A stretch of 64,000 bases of DNA, taken from the NCBI RefSeq assembly GCF_030253575.1, contig NC_080563.1:39299001-39363000 (forward strand), written 5' to 3'. The translations under genes were made by a program, and so were the position numbers. Under the pieces are notes generated by a model. That model made no database searches. It was given only the letters and a program-made list of their open reading frames with translations, and had not been told where the DNA came from. Positions 39,854 through 51,189 of the stretch are shown here, piece by piece (the stretch's first letter is position 1; the number at the start of each line of letters is the position of its first letter). The DNA comes from Rhododendron vialii. Lineage: Eukaryota > Streptophyta > Magnoliopsida > Ericales > Ericaceae.

Positions 39854-40846
39854 TGTAAAGACCCAATATTTTTTTAAATAAATAATACTAACAATTATCA
39901 AAACAAAAATAATTATTTTGCTTGAAAAATTACTCACGCCGTCATACAAAATTTTATTATGTAATCATTTGTGTGTGCGCGCGTACACGCGTGCCGACGA
40001 GTAATTTTTCTTATGTGTATACTTTCGTCCCACTAGATAATCTTTTCCTAACCAACAATTTGTCCCAGTCACATTGCTTCCTCATGCGTGGCCTTTTGTC
40101 TTTCTTCCACCGAATTACCCATCCAATTTCCCTAACAAAATCCTAAACTAACTGAGGAAAACATAATACCCTTTTTTTAAACATCTTCCATCTAACTTGT
40201 CAATGTTTAACCATTTTTGTCACCTTCTTTTCTCCAACCAATAAGAAGCCGACAACCACCAAAAAAAAACCTTCCTTTTAACTCCCAAACAAAAGGATTC
40301 GCCCGGCACTGTATTACCCGAGAGATATAATACTCCTCCCTATAATACTCCTCTTTCTTTCTTTTCTTTTTTTTGAACACCAGCACACACACACCCACTG
40401 TGCGGCAGAGACAGAGAGAGAGAGAGGCAGCCGGTCTCCATAGCCACGACCGCTGCACCTCCTTCCTCCATCACCAGCCACCACCACCTCTTCCCTCCTC
40501 CAACCGAACCCATCCTCCTTCTCTCCTGCCGGACCTCCACCTCCAGCCATCATTCCCACCCCCTCCCACCATCACCACCGAGTTCCAGCCGAGCTCCGTC
40601 GCCGCTACCAAAATCACTCCGTAAATCGTTTCGTCGGACGCAAGGTAGTCCAAACTCATCTCCCTATGTATATTTATATGTTGCTATGTAATACTATCAA
40701 TGATCTGGTGTACATGTTGTACATTCGAAGTTTCGTTGCGATAACAAAAACCCGAGCCGAACCGTACGTAAACTTTCGAAAAAGCTTGGAATTGGAACCT
40801 TAAATCGCTGTGGAAAACTAATTAAATGTTCGGGCCCAGTATATTA
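39854..40846. mobile_element. Possible truncated LTR, TGTAAAGACCC-type
   Basis: It starts TGTAAAGACCC, like the TGTAACGACCC start of the solo LTR at 12435. As there, an AT-rich stretch is followed by a pyrimidine-rich leader with AAGGTA. No 3' terminus or target duplication is found, and a hAT-type element sits right behind it. This is a weak call. Confidence 0.3.
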
Positions 40847-42197
40847 GTTGTTGCCATAGTTTTAAATCGCGGTATCGGTCGCCGTCGCGGTATATTGGTA
40901 TCGGGACATATCGGTGATACGTAACGGGAATCGGGTGTCGCGGTCATGAATTTTTAAAAATCATCAGCAACATGTATAAAACTTACTTTTGCGGCTTTTG
41001 CCCCCAACATTGGCTTAAATTATTACATTTTAATTAATTAATGACATGTAATAGGCTAATAGCCCATTCTTTTCATGTGAAATATCTGATAATTTATCAA
41101 AACCCGCAAGTCAATAAGATTTTACAAATATGAGAAAAATGCAACATTATGAGTTTCGATATAATTGACATAAACAACAAAAGTAAGATGAAGACATTAA
41201 AATAAACACACCATATAGGTTTTACATTACATAATCGTTAGCCACAACTAATTTATGTTGGAACTATAGTGTGTATTTGTAAAACATGGTGTTTTTCTCT
41301 AGTCCCACATTGGCAAGTTTTAAAACTTCTATTTACTTTAAATGAATTTGCACTTTAGTGGATTTGTGAATGAGAACTCAAAGAGAGGTTTCGCGCGCTC
41401 AAAAAAATGGACGGCAATTTGAAAAATTGATTCGAAAACCAATTAACCGTTGTGCGTGTCACGAGTTATTCGCCCAAGAAACCAATTAACCGTTGTGTGT
41501 GTCACGAGTTATTCGCCCAGAAAGATGCAAATTCGAAATTTGAGCCTATGCACTACGATTTCTTTATCCGTTGTTCTTCTTTGTTCTGCTCCCTCACGCC
41601 TCTTTCAAGATAAAGAAAAGAAAAGATAATGATGACAGGCGTATGGGAAAGTGCTCCACTTTTTAAGATTTGGTAGTGTATGGTGTAGCACACCACATGC
41701 TCCTATTCTTTTTAGTCCATTTTATTACAATATTTTCGTCGTTTTTAGACTGCGAGTCTGTGAGTTATTCCTGAATTTTAATTTTTGGCTATGAATAGAG
41801 CATGTTCAAGTCAAGTCTCACTCGTACACCAACGAACTCACCCTCTCTCTCTCTCTCCAACTTTACTCTCTCAACAGCCATCTGCAACCCCATCTCTCTC
41901 CGAGGGAGATCCCCCTGTCATCTCTCTCTCTCCTTCAAAATCCAACACCCATTCACTCTCTTTCTCCACCACCGTAGCCAGCACACCCACGCCGGAACAG
42001 CACCGACGTCGCCGCACCACCAATGTCTCTTCCTCTCACCCACAGACACCCACCCCCACGCCAAACGACGCCAATGCCCACGAAACCAGTGCCTGTCCAA
42101 CCTCCACCATTGCCACCGTCCAACCGACTCCTTCTTGAAACCGGGTTCAGACTTCGGAGAGCTCTCCTCTCTAACATAAGATAGATCTGTTGAGAGT

Positions 42198-42346
42198 CCT
42201 GCTGACCCTTCGACCGGAGTGGTCGTACGTGACCCCGTTCCAGCAAGACGATGGGCCGAACCCGGCTGTGCCGATCGCGTACAAGGAGGAGTTCTGAGAG
42301 ACGGTGGACTACTTCCGAGCTGTTTCTTCGGAGACGATGGCTACTG
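42198..42346 (+). pseudogene. Captured fragment of protein farnesyltransferase/GGTase-I alpha subunit
   Basis: One frame reads [28 protein letters not shown], a stop, then ETVDYFRAV. This matches the N-terminal region of plant FTA, the shared alpha subunit of CaaX prenyltransferases, where ...RPEWSDV.P..QDDGPNPVVPIAY is followed by .EEFRETMDYFRA. The Arg codon after EEF is TGA here, consistent with a CGA to TGA change. The last residues diverge from the family and are followed by GTACGT, possibly the original intron donor. Only the first tens of residues of a protein of about 330 are present, inside the transposon, so it cannot encode an enzyme. A complete FTA gene should exist elsewhere in the genome. 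Confidence 0.75.
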
Positions 42347-42370
42347 GTACGTCTCTCTCTCCTCTCTATC

Positions 42371-42403
42371 GAGTTCGCTCTCTCTCTCTCTCTCTCTCTC
42401 TCT
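42371..42403 (+). repeat. (CT)n microsatellite
   Basis: CT run inside the hAT-type element, just after the captured fragment. Confidence 0.85.
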
Positions 42404-42521
42404 TTGTGAGAATGATCGAAATTCCTACCCATAGTTTCTCATGACTGATCTTTGTTTTGTTTCCTCCACGTCTTCTTCACCTCCTCCGGCTTGGCTCTCT
42501 CCCTGTCTGTGTACGTGTGTG

Positions 42522-42540
42522 TGCTATATATATGTATGTG

Positions 42541-42624
<84 letters not shown>
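42522..42624 (+). repeat. Compound (TA)n(GA)n microsatellite
   Basis: A short TA/TG run is followed by about 34 GA units, inside the hAT-type element. Confidence 0.9.
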
Positions 42625-42628
<4 letters not shown>

Positions 42629-43516
42629 TAAAAAGATACAGCGAGAGATTGATTTTGCAGAAGAAATCAAATTTGATTCTGATTCCTGAATTTTTTTTCC
42701 CTTCTTCCTCCCCGAACCGGCCACAAAAATCCGTTACAGACCGATACGTACCGGAAATCGGCCGGTTCATCTGTGATTTCCAGTCTTCCGGTTATAACGG
42801 CCTATATCCAAACCGAAACCCTCAAATTCCGGTACGAACCGGCCGATACGGTTCGTACCGGCCGATATTTAAAACTATGGTTGTTGCCCAGTAGGTTAAG
42901 ACTGATTTTAGCACTCCACAGACGAAGAGAGAGTGCAGACCAAGTTCCGATCAAAATCTGCGGTTTTTTTTTAAAATTGCTTGAACGGAAAATCTGATCT
43001 GTCCATCTTGTTTGTCTCCTCGAGACAGTTCGGATAATGGTATAATAAGACTCCATACGATGTCGGGGTAGATCACATGCGTCGATCAAAGTTTTGATTG
43101 TGTGAGAATACCACACCCTATAATTTTCATTTGGCATGAGGTTGAAGATGAGGCGACATCACGCAGATGTCACCTCCTGCGTGTCTGATGATTTGGCATG
43201 ACGTTGAAGATGAGGCGACATCACGTAGATGTCACCTCCTGCGTGTCTGATGAACAAGGGACTTTTTAAAAAGTTTTGGTATTAAGTTACAGTTTAGTCC
43301 TTTAGTTAGTTAATATTTCAAATTAGTTTGATACAATATTCTATTATTTTGAATATTGGCCCACAACATGTTTTGGTGTTAAGGTTTGACCCGGCAATTG
43401 CTTTATGCTGATAGGGTAGAGGTAGCCGTAGACTTAGACTTATAGGGTTGGTTTTCATCTCTCAAGCGTATGTCATTGGTTTCATATCCCATTACCAATA
43501 GGCCAACAGTTGTATT

Positions 43517-43703
43517 CATTGTGTTTGGTTGGTAGTTTAGTTTAGTTTTGGTAGTGGGTGGAGAGAGAAATAGAGTAATGATTGGAGATAGGGGTAATGA
43601 TTGGAGAGAGATAAAGAGAGAAATGAAATTAGTAATTAGAGATATAGGGTAATGATTGGAAACAAAACTAAAACTAAAACTAAATTGGCAACCGAACAAT
43701 GCC
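43517..43703. mobile_element. MITE inserted in duplicated spacer
   Basis: The inverted partner at 28.77 kb lacks this 187-base piece, so the insertion is visible by comparison. The ends CATTGTGTTTGGTTGGTAG and (reversed) GGCATTGTTCGGTTGCCA are inverted, and ATT stands on both sides. A 3-bp duplication points to the PIF/Harbinger group. Confidence 0.65.
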
Positions 43704-44191
43704 ATTATCTTTGCATATCTAAATGATGTCCGCTTGACAAGTCATTACCATAGATATGATTGAGATTGTTCCTTTTGCAGGGATGACGGAGGTTCAAATG
43801 ACGCATAGCTTTTGTAGGTTTTGGGCTTCAGTATGTTTTGTTGGTCTTGGGCTTTGGTATGTATTGACTCTATGCAAATTACAATTTGCGTGGTTTTTTT
43901 TGGAAGAAAAAAGCAAGGCAATCAATATACGAGTAAAGAGAACAAAACAAACAAATGAACATATCCATCATCCAACAGATCTTTGCATCCCGACATATAT
44001 ATAAACCCCATTGGGCGAGGAAGCACAAAATCATAACATGAACAACAAATATGGTACAAAACATAGATGGTGTGCATATAAATTTGGGATGGTTCAAATT
44101 TGGGCAGGTTTAAGCCACCATCATGAATCTCAAAACACAACCAAAAAAATAATCTCAAAAACCACCAAAAAACCAACCACTGCCAATAGAG

Positions 44192-44430
44192 TTTTTTTTT
44201 TTTTTTTTGAACGGCAAAATAAATTTTATTAAGGGGAGAGGGATCTAACCAAAAGTTAGATAAACACCTAAAGGGCAAAGCCCAAACACCAGGGTCCTAA
44301 AAGCCCAAATACAACATTAAAGTTCACACCCAAAGGTCTACACTCCCAGATTATTGCAAGTTAAGCACAAAAGGCCCAAACAACTGGCCTAACACCAAGA
44401 AGCCCAAAACCAAATCTGGAGATGAACAAT
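44192..44430 (-). mobile_element. LINE 3' end fragment with long A-tail
   Basis: On the minus strand it ends TTAATAAAATTTATTTTGCC, GTTC and 18 A, resembling the tail at 17169. The left (5') border and a target duplication were not found. Confidence 0.5.
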
Positions 44431-45401
44431 TGGTTGTTTCACAATTCAAGCTGAACTATTTTGTCTGGGCACTTTCCTCTTCAAAAATCTTCAATAACCA
44501 AAAAAACACGAACAACACCTACAGTCTCTCTCTCTCTGCGCCGTGTTACAAGACTTGGTTTTGGATAGATTCCCTACTTTTTCTCAGATCCGAATGCGAA
44601 ATAAAAGGAGCTTTGATTTTAATTTGTTGGGAAACTGAGAATTGATATAAACCTTACTTTACTTAACGGGTGATTGATTGTATCTAAAAATAGCCCTAGC
44701 ATATTTTTGTATAGGCTACAAGACTTGACCACCAACACCCTAATTAAAGCCTTAATTAAATTAGGAAAACACACTAGAAAACTTGGACTAATTAGAAAAT
44801 ACGTACGGATAATGGCCTAGACGAAATAGAAAACATAATAATAAAGCCAATAAACTATGGTAATAATTTACTTCCAAATATGAACAATTTTAGTTATTTG
44901 GGGGAAATCATGAGTTGTGAAAGTAAAATATTGAAGGTTATTCATTTCACGGGTTTGCTCTAAGTAACAAGTTCGTGGAGCTGGAGTTTGGGCCTTGGGG
45001 TAGGGCCGATAAACGAACTGAGCCGAACAAGTCTAATGGCTAGTTCATACTTGGTACAAAATCTAAACGAGCTTCAAAAATGGGTCCTAACTTGGTTTGT
45101 TTACTAGTCGAACCGATCTCGAGCGAGCTTTGAATGAGCCAATCACTAATTAAACTCGAGTAGCTTGTTTTTTTTTCTGACAATTTAAACTTATCGAGCC
45201 GCGTAGTAGGTTGTTCAAGAGTAGCTTGCATATTAACCAACTTAACAAATGTGTTCGAGTTAAGTGTGTTTATGCAAAAAACGAACCGAACATGAGTCAA
45301 TCTAGCACGAGCTATTTAGTTCGTTTAGCTGCCCTAAGCAGGAGTGTAAAAGTGCATTTCCTAAAGAAGTTATACCACTAAAAATCGTGAGAGTAGGAAA
45401 T

Positions 45402-45578
45402 CCAACAAGTTGGCCTAGTGGTCAAAGCCTTGGACCGATGCTTCCTGCCTCTCCCTCCTTAGCTCTTAGATTCGAAACCTCTCAGGGGCTATCAATCGTG
45501 GTGTCCTGCAAGTGGACAGTGAGATTGATCCCCAGAATTAATCAAGGTACACGTAAACTGGTTCGGACACTGCATATA
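45402..45578 (+). mobile_element. Au-like SINE
   Basis: It has the A box TGGCCTAGTGG (45411-45421) and B box GATTCGAAACC (45469-45479). A body with GTACACGTAAACTGG and TTCGGACACTGC follows, matching the 3' end of plant Au SINEs. It is shared with block B, so it predates the inverted duplication. Confidence 0.75.
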
Positions 45579-45804
45579 GATCACCTTATTTAGGTTTTGC
45601 TAACAATTAATTGATAGTTGAATGGTGGTAAAAGTGCGCATAATATAAGGTAAATAAGAATTTGAATACCTTTATAGTATGTCGAGCAAACGATTATTTA
45701 TTCATTGCCTCACAGGGCAATATCTCAAAAAGATTTGAGCTCTTCATTTCTGTGGCCCCCAAATAAGTAGTGGTGCGACCCGTACAAATGAGGGGTCCAT
45801 AATT

Positions 45805-46527
45805 TAGGGGTGAGCATGGTCTAGATTGGTTCGATTTCATAGTAAACCAAGAACCAAATCAATACTTACGGATTGCGAATTTGGAGAACCAAACCAATCC
45901 ATAGAATGCATAGAACCAAACCATAAGAATATGGTTCGGTTTAGATTTTGAACCACGGTTTGCATGAAATTGAGATATCTACTTTCATAAACTATTTAAA
46001 TTAAGTACTAAGGGACATATTAAATCAAATATTATTAGTATTAAAACCAATTCTTTTTCTATGTAAGAAATATAGTAAATATAAAGAATTATTAAGAGAG
46101 AAAATAGTGGCTAACAAAGAGTCCCTATTATTGACCGGAAAAAGAGATATATAATTTGTCAATTATGTTTATTACATTAGGTTTAGTAAGAATAGCAATA
46201 TAAGAGTAGTTTCAAGTTTCAACATACAAATTTAGAGTATTAGATTAAGAAATTAATTTACTGTGGCTTAGGCTAGTTTTATTTGGTAAATCTAAATCGT
46301 GTATATATCAATATATTATATACATATTATATACGCACACATACATATGGTTCAGATCGGATTGGAGCCGGAACCGTTAACATAAATCCACAAACCAAAG
46401 CATTAAACACAGTTTATAATTTTTTGAAACCAAAGCCAAACCACACAACTAAAAAACCGAACCAAACTATGCGGTTTGGTTTGGTTTGAACCAGGTTCGT
46501 GAATCGACGGTTTTTTTCTCACCTCTA
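45805..46527. mobile_element. Non-autonomous hAT-like element in block C
   Basis: Copies A, B and D lack this 723-base piece. It begins TAGGGGTGAGCATGG and ends, reversed, TAGAGGTGAGAAAA, a typical TAGGGGTG-type hAT end. Subterminal AACCAAACC / GGTTTGGTTTGG motifs face each other. GTCCATA occurs on both sides, but two to three extra bases lie between it and the left end, so the 8-bp duplication is imperfect. Confidence 0.6.
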
Positions 46528-47152
46528 GTCCATATCATTTTGGGTATTGTTGGGACAAAGAGTGAATATCTGTCGAGCACGGGTGGATCAAGGCCTTAAT
46601 CTGTAGCATTTGTTTGTGCTTCAAAAGTGAAATGAGAAAATCCTTCATGATCTTAAGATTGATCATATTTGTAAAATGGATGCATGGATGTTCAAAAAAA
46701 ATTGACAAAACACTACATATATCCCAAAGAAAGAACGGAAAAATAAAAACTCTTTCTTTTCTTGTTACAAATTGGCACCAATAGTAGAAAATTTCAATTG
46801 CCCAAATAATTGGAGATGCTAAATCGAACAAAAGAAACAGATAGATTGCAAAGATCCAGATTGGAAAAATGGTAGAAATAGTAAAAGAGGCATGCATGAT
46901 TTATTTCTTCTTCTACATTTCCAGTAACTATAAAGTAGATAATTCTAGGTCAACACAGAAGCGGTAAATGCGGTAAATAAAGCTGCACAACTTTAGATTT
47001 TACTAGCTTGTGAATATGCAGGATCCCATATCTGGTTGCAAGAAAAAAAAAAAATCTTATGGATTTAAATTAAGGTGGCAAATTACAATTAACTATATGT
47101 ATCTATAGCTAGAGATTTTGATCAAGCTTCTCAACAAGTAGTTGTAACGACT

Positions 47153-47456
47153 CGAATCATCAAGGAACACTAAGTAAAACTAACAATTACATAATGTCTC
47201 ACTCAATCCTAGCAACCAATCCAACCCAAGTAAATAACAAAAACCTGATCACCATGAATTTTATTAAACAAACACCAATGATAACCCAATCCCATCTCTT
47301 CTTATTCTCTACTTGATTACCTTTGTTTCTTCTCCTTTTCAGTTTTCTCCTTATTCTCTTCCTTTTCTCTACTGCTATTTTCCCCCTCCCTACGTACCAT
47401 TTTCTCTCCCCTTTTATGCGTTTTTTTGGCATCCCTTTTCTTTAAATTCTCCACAC
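47153..47456. mobile_element. Possible truncated LTR start, TGTAACGACTC-type
   Basis: It begins TGTAACGACTCG, resembling the solo LTR at 12435, followed by pyrimidine-rich DNA, and is cut off at the outer edge of the large palindrome. No other terminus is seen. Weak call. Confidence 0.25.
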
Positions 47457-50297
47457 ATGTTCACATCCACCAAACTTTTATTTAGTCAACTGCACAACTA
47501 CGTGCCACGTTTTCTTGCTATGACACTATTCATATTTCACAATCTGGTGAAGCCCCATACTTCCACATTGCGCAGCCACCAAATAAAAGTTAACCCAAAT
47601 TTCTTTCCAACTTTATCTCTCCATCTCCAATACAAGTGAAAATAAAATGACTATCTACTATTTTCATATTTCTTTTATGATAATATTTTTTTTTATGATA
47701 ATAATAACTAGAATTCGTTGAACCCAAATTAGAAATGTTCGACTGCAAAAGTTAACAGATACATAAGTTTTTTCTCTGATGCATTTTTAGATCAACCATA
47801 GGGATAATAAGTGTCACTACAAACAAAGGTGTTCAACTTATACCGGTATTCGATTAGCTAAATTGCTAAATGATCAATGCACCTAATTATTCATGAGGTT
47901 GTGTAAATCAATACGTCTTCTACCAATTCTTAAGTGCTAAGGCGCACAATTCCATATATAATGGTGTATGTGTCAACAAAAAAAATTCAAAAGTACTATG
48001 CATTATAACCTCCCTGGCCTTAAGAGTTAAGAGTAAGGGTTTAATATGCTATCATATGACCATATCAAACTAACAATTGACAATCAATAGTTGAAATTGC
48101 AAAGATTATATATGGATGATATTCTACTCCAAATTAATTGACTAAAGTGTTCCATATCTCACCATACGTCGATGTTGCTATCATCACTTTATTTTGGGGA
48201 CTTATTGTTACCGTTGTCTTGATGTTGCCGTGGTACGCTCCGGCGTTATGTATAGCTTGTAACCCTCTTAGAATAGCCTTACAATAAACACAAACAACTA
48301 TTATTTTCTCTTAGCTCATAAAAAAAAATTGTCAATTTATGCAACTTTTTTTCCCATTACTATTCCTAAGAACGGACTTAGTGTCGGTCCCAAGGCCAAT
48401 ACACCAAGTTCCTAAGTTGTTGTACTCCCAAGCCGCCTTTGGTCTTGCGATCCACGAGGTCAAGCTATCTTCGGTGAATTCTTTTCTTGATACAACCGTG
48501 CTTGCATTTTTGCAAGTACCAACGTAAAATTCATCACAAACTGAAGGATTTGTTATGTTTTCGAAAACATTTTGGAAATGTATAGCTTCTTGATGAGTAT
48601 TGGTTAGGTGAACTGTTACGGTTTTGAAATCCAAAGGATTGGTAGTCCAACAATGGGCTTCAAAAGTTGCGCCATACGAGTGCTTTTTTATTTTATAGTT
48701 CAAATTCGAAATATCGATTTGGAATTCCATTTCATGCCAAACTTGCATACAAAACATGCAAAACAATAATGTTGGGCTTTCTTTATTAGCAAAATAAAAT
48801 ACATCAAGTAATAAGTGGAATCAGACTTTACAATTCTTCCAGATGGATTTCCTCTAACCTTCCAATCATCAGTGTCATAGTTGGAAGGTTAGAGTAAATC
48901 CACCTGGAGGAGTTGTAAATTCTGATTTCACTTATTTAGTTGATGTATTTTATTTTGTTAAGAAACAAAGCCTAATATTATTGTTTTGCATGTTTTGTAT
49001 GCAAGTTTGGCATGAAATGTAATTTCAAATCGATATTCCAAATTTGAACTATAAAATAAAAAAGCACTTGTATGGCGCAACTTATGAAGCCCATTGTTGG
49101 ACAACCAATCCTTTGGATTTCAAAGCCATAACAGTCCACCTAACCAAAACTACCAAAACTCATCAAGAAGCTATACATTTACAAAATGTTTTTGAAAACA
49201 TAACAAATCCTTCAGTTTGTGATGAGTTTTACGTTGGTACTTGCAAAAATGCAAGTACGGTGGTATCAAGAAAAGAATTCATCGGAGGTAGCTTGACCTC
49301 GTGGGATTGCAATACCAAATGGGGATTGGGAGTACAACAACTTGGGAACGTGGTGTATTGGCCTTGGGGCCGATACTAAGTCTGTTCTTAGGTGTAGTAA
49401 TAGGGAAAAAAAAAAAAGTTGTATAAATTGACTTTTTTTAATTTATAATGAGCTATGAGAAAATAATAGTTGTTTGTGTTTTTGTTAGGGCTATTTTGAG
49501 AGGTTTACAACCTATACCTAACGCTGGAGCGTATCATGGCAACATCAAGACGACGGTGAGGATAAGTCCCAAAATGAGGTGTTGATAGTAACATCGATGT
49601 ATGGTGAGATATGGAGCACTTTAGTTAATTAATTGGAGTATAATAGCTTCCATATATAATCTTTGCAATTTCAACTATTGATTGTCAATTGTTAGTTAGA
49701 TATGGTCATCTGATAGCATATTAAACCCTTCCTCTTAAGAGGTTATGATGCATATATATGCACGTTTGAATTTTTTTGTTGTCACATACACAATTATATA
49801 TGGAATCGCGCGCCCTAATACTTAAGAATTAGTAGAAGAGGTATTGATTTACACAACCTCCTGAATAATCAGGTGCATTGATCATTTAGCAATTTAGCTA
49901 ATCGAATACCAGTATAAGTTGAACATCCTTGTTTTTAGTGACACTTACTATCCCTATGGTTGATCTAAAAATGAATCAGAGAAAAAGCTTGTGTATTTGT
50001 TAACTTTTGTAGTCAAACATTTCTGATTTGGGTTCAACGAATTCTAGTTATTATTATCATAAAAAAAAAATTATCATAAAAGAAATATGAAAATAGTAGA
50101 TAGTCATTTTATTTCACTTGTATTGGGGATGGAAAGATAAAGATGGAAGGAAGTTTGGGTTAACTTTTATTTGGTGGCTATGCAACGTGGTAGTATGGGG
50201 GCTTCACCAGATTGTGAAATATGAATAGTATCATAGCAAGAAAACGTGGCACGTAGTTGTGCAGTTGACTAAATGAAAGTTTGGTGGATGTGAGCAT
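47457..50297. repeat. Large palindrome: two 1.4-kb inverted arms with a 15-base spacer
   Basis: Left arm 47457-48865 and right arm 48881-50297 are reverse complements along their whole length, with moderate divergence and small gaps. The centre reads AACCTTCCAA, 15 bases, TTGGAAGGTT. Outer ends coincide at GTTGACTAAAT(A/G)AAAG. Each arm carries one copy of the same exon (48332-48766 minus; 49044-49379 plus). The gene exons at 50281-51189 continue beyond the right arm, so the right arm is the original and the left the added copy. Confidence 0.85.
48332..48766 (-). pseudogene. Unrecognised exon, inverted copy E1' (open 144 codons)
   Basis: The frame encodes NYKIKKHSYGATFEAHCWTT, FENITNPSVCDEFYVGTC, KNASTVVSRKEFTEDSLTSW and NLGTWCIGLGTDTKSVLRN before a stop. 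It is open throughout, whereas its twin in the right arm has a frame change near SLTSW. There are four Cys and two N-glycosylation sites, but no domain I can name. It ends about 100 bases before a piece encoding GNIKTTVTISPQNKV that also follows the twin. Without the downstream exons it is unlikely to be a complete gene. Confidence 0.5.
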
Positions 50298-51189
50298 TGC
50301 TGACTTTGAAGATATTGTGAAGATGGTAGTTGCAGGTCATCCGATCACCCCCCACACCGGGAGCTACTCCGGCGGTGGTGCCAAAAGTTATCGATATGTT
50401 TCATGCATTGTGCAACCTGTTGCCAAAGACTACAAAGCAAAACAACTTGCAAAATTTGAGGTAATTTGAGTACTAATTCATATGGTTTATTTCTTCAATT
50501 TATGACAGACATTTTTAATTTTTGCAGGGACTTTTGTTTTTTTATATACAACACTCCCTTGGTTTGGGAGGGCAAAGAAAGGTTCATGTTTAAGGACATT
50601 GTTTGGAACATCAAGAATAGAGAGAGACACGAATGCGTTCAAAACTATTACGTTCAATAGCAGTTTCATAGACATGACCGGGTGGTAGAGCTGCATTCCG
50701 ATGAATCCGTCAGGTGCTTTTTATAGGGTCTTGATGTACAACCCGAACAATGCTTCTAATCCCAATCAAACATATCCAATTGCTGTATACAATGATGAGA
50801 GTGGAATCGTTGATTACGAGAGGAACTTTCTTGTCCATTTTCAGACCCATGTATGCGTAAGTAATTATGAACACTAATGTTGTTTCTTTTTTCGGCTGAA
50901 TATTTAATAAATGTGTCATATCTCTCTAATATTTGTGTAGGGCAATTCTCGAGATGTGAGTCGGCTTCAAATTGAAAGCTTGCTCTACAATATTCTACCA
51001 GAATCATGTTCTGTTGTTTATTACGGTTTGGTTCAAAGGTTTCAAACTACAAGCTCGAAATATTTCAAGTGAGTTTTAGTAAATTCACTACCATTTCTAG
51101 TTCATAAATGTTGGTTACTAAATTTGAATGCTCTCTCCAGGAACAATCTGGAGAAAATGTTCACTGCAGAACCATCTCCATGTTACTAG
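49000..51189 (+). pseudogene. Unrecognised multi-exon gene remnant, copy G3
   Basis: Exon-like pieces follow in order. The first, 49000-49379, encodes NYKIKKHLYGATYEAHCW and CDEFYVGTCKNAS. At about 49530-49600 comes AYHGNIKTTVRISPKMRC. From 50281 to 50460 it reads IADFEDIVKMVVAGHPITP. From 50528 to 50850 it reads YNTPLVWEGKERFMFKDIVW, SGAFYRVLMYNPNNASNPN and ERNFLVHFQTH. The piece 50941-51068 gives NSRDVSRLQIESLLYNILP and VVYYGLVQRF. The last, 51142-51189, gives NNLEKMFTAEPSPCY and a stop. Borders have GT and AG, and the last two exons join in frame (phase 2). Frame changes in the first and fourth pieces and a stop after DMTGW show decay. Family and function are unknown to me; a secreted protein is possible given Cys and Asn-X-Ser/Thr sites. 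Confidence 0.6.

Larger units (their letters stand above)
40855..42879 (+). mobile_element. Non-autonomous hAT-type transposon, 2.0 kb, with captured gene DNA
   Basis: Both ends are CATAGTTTTAAAT, a perfect 13-base terminal inverted repeat. GTTGTTGC stands on each side (40847-40854, 42880-42887), an 8-bp target duplication as made by hAT transposases. Subterminal DNA is full of CGGTATCGG / CCGGCCGATACGG motifs. No transposase frame is present. A smaller relative in opposite orientation lies at 61302-62050 and shares the outer about 600 bases at the left and about 180 bases at the right. The middle (about 41480-42690) is unique to this copy and contains the farnesyltransferase-like fragment and long CT and AT/GA runs. 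A 40-base segment near 41440 is tandemly doubled. The perfect duplication and TIR suggest a recent insertion. Confidence 0.85.
42888..44519. other. Gene-free, partly duplicated spacer
   Basis: A 60-base phrase with GATGAGGCGACATCAC is tandemly doubled at 43136-43252. The part 43300-43880 is the inverted partner of 28540-29000. Nothing coding is seen. A MITE and a LINE tail in it are listed separately. Confidence 0.5.
44520..46915. repeat. Large duplicated block C, inverted relative of 33618-35445
   Basis: It is the partner of block B, enlarged by an inserted hAT-type element at 45805-46527. Its last part (45600-46900) also matches copies A and D in direct orientation. No exon is seen. Confidence 0.75.

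Noticed and set aside
40373-40624. Pro/His-rich open frame in a CCACC-rich stretch
   Set aside because: It reads as a G+C-rich leader with low complexity and no domain, and both strands are open only because of composition.
41785-42179. Two overlapping 117-125-residue Pro/Ser/Thr-rich frames upstream of the FTA-like fragment
   Set aside because: Low-complexity translations of a CT/CAC-rich stretch inside the transposon; possibly captured leader DNA, but not evidence for a protein.
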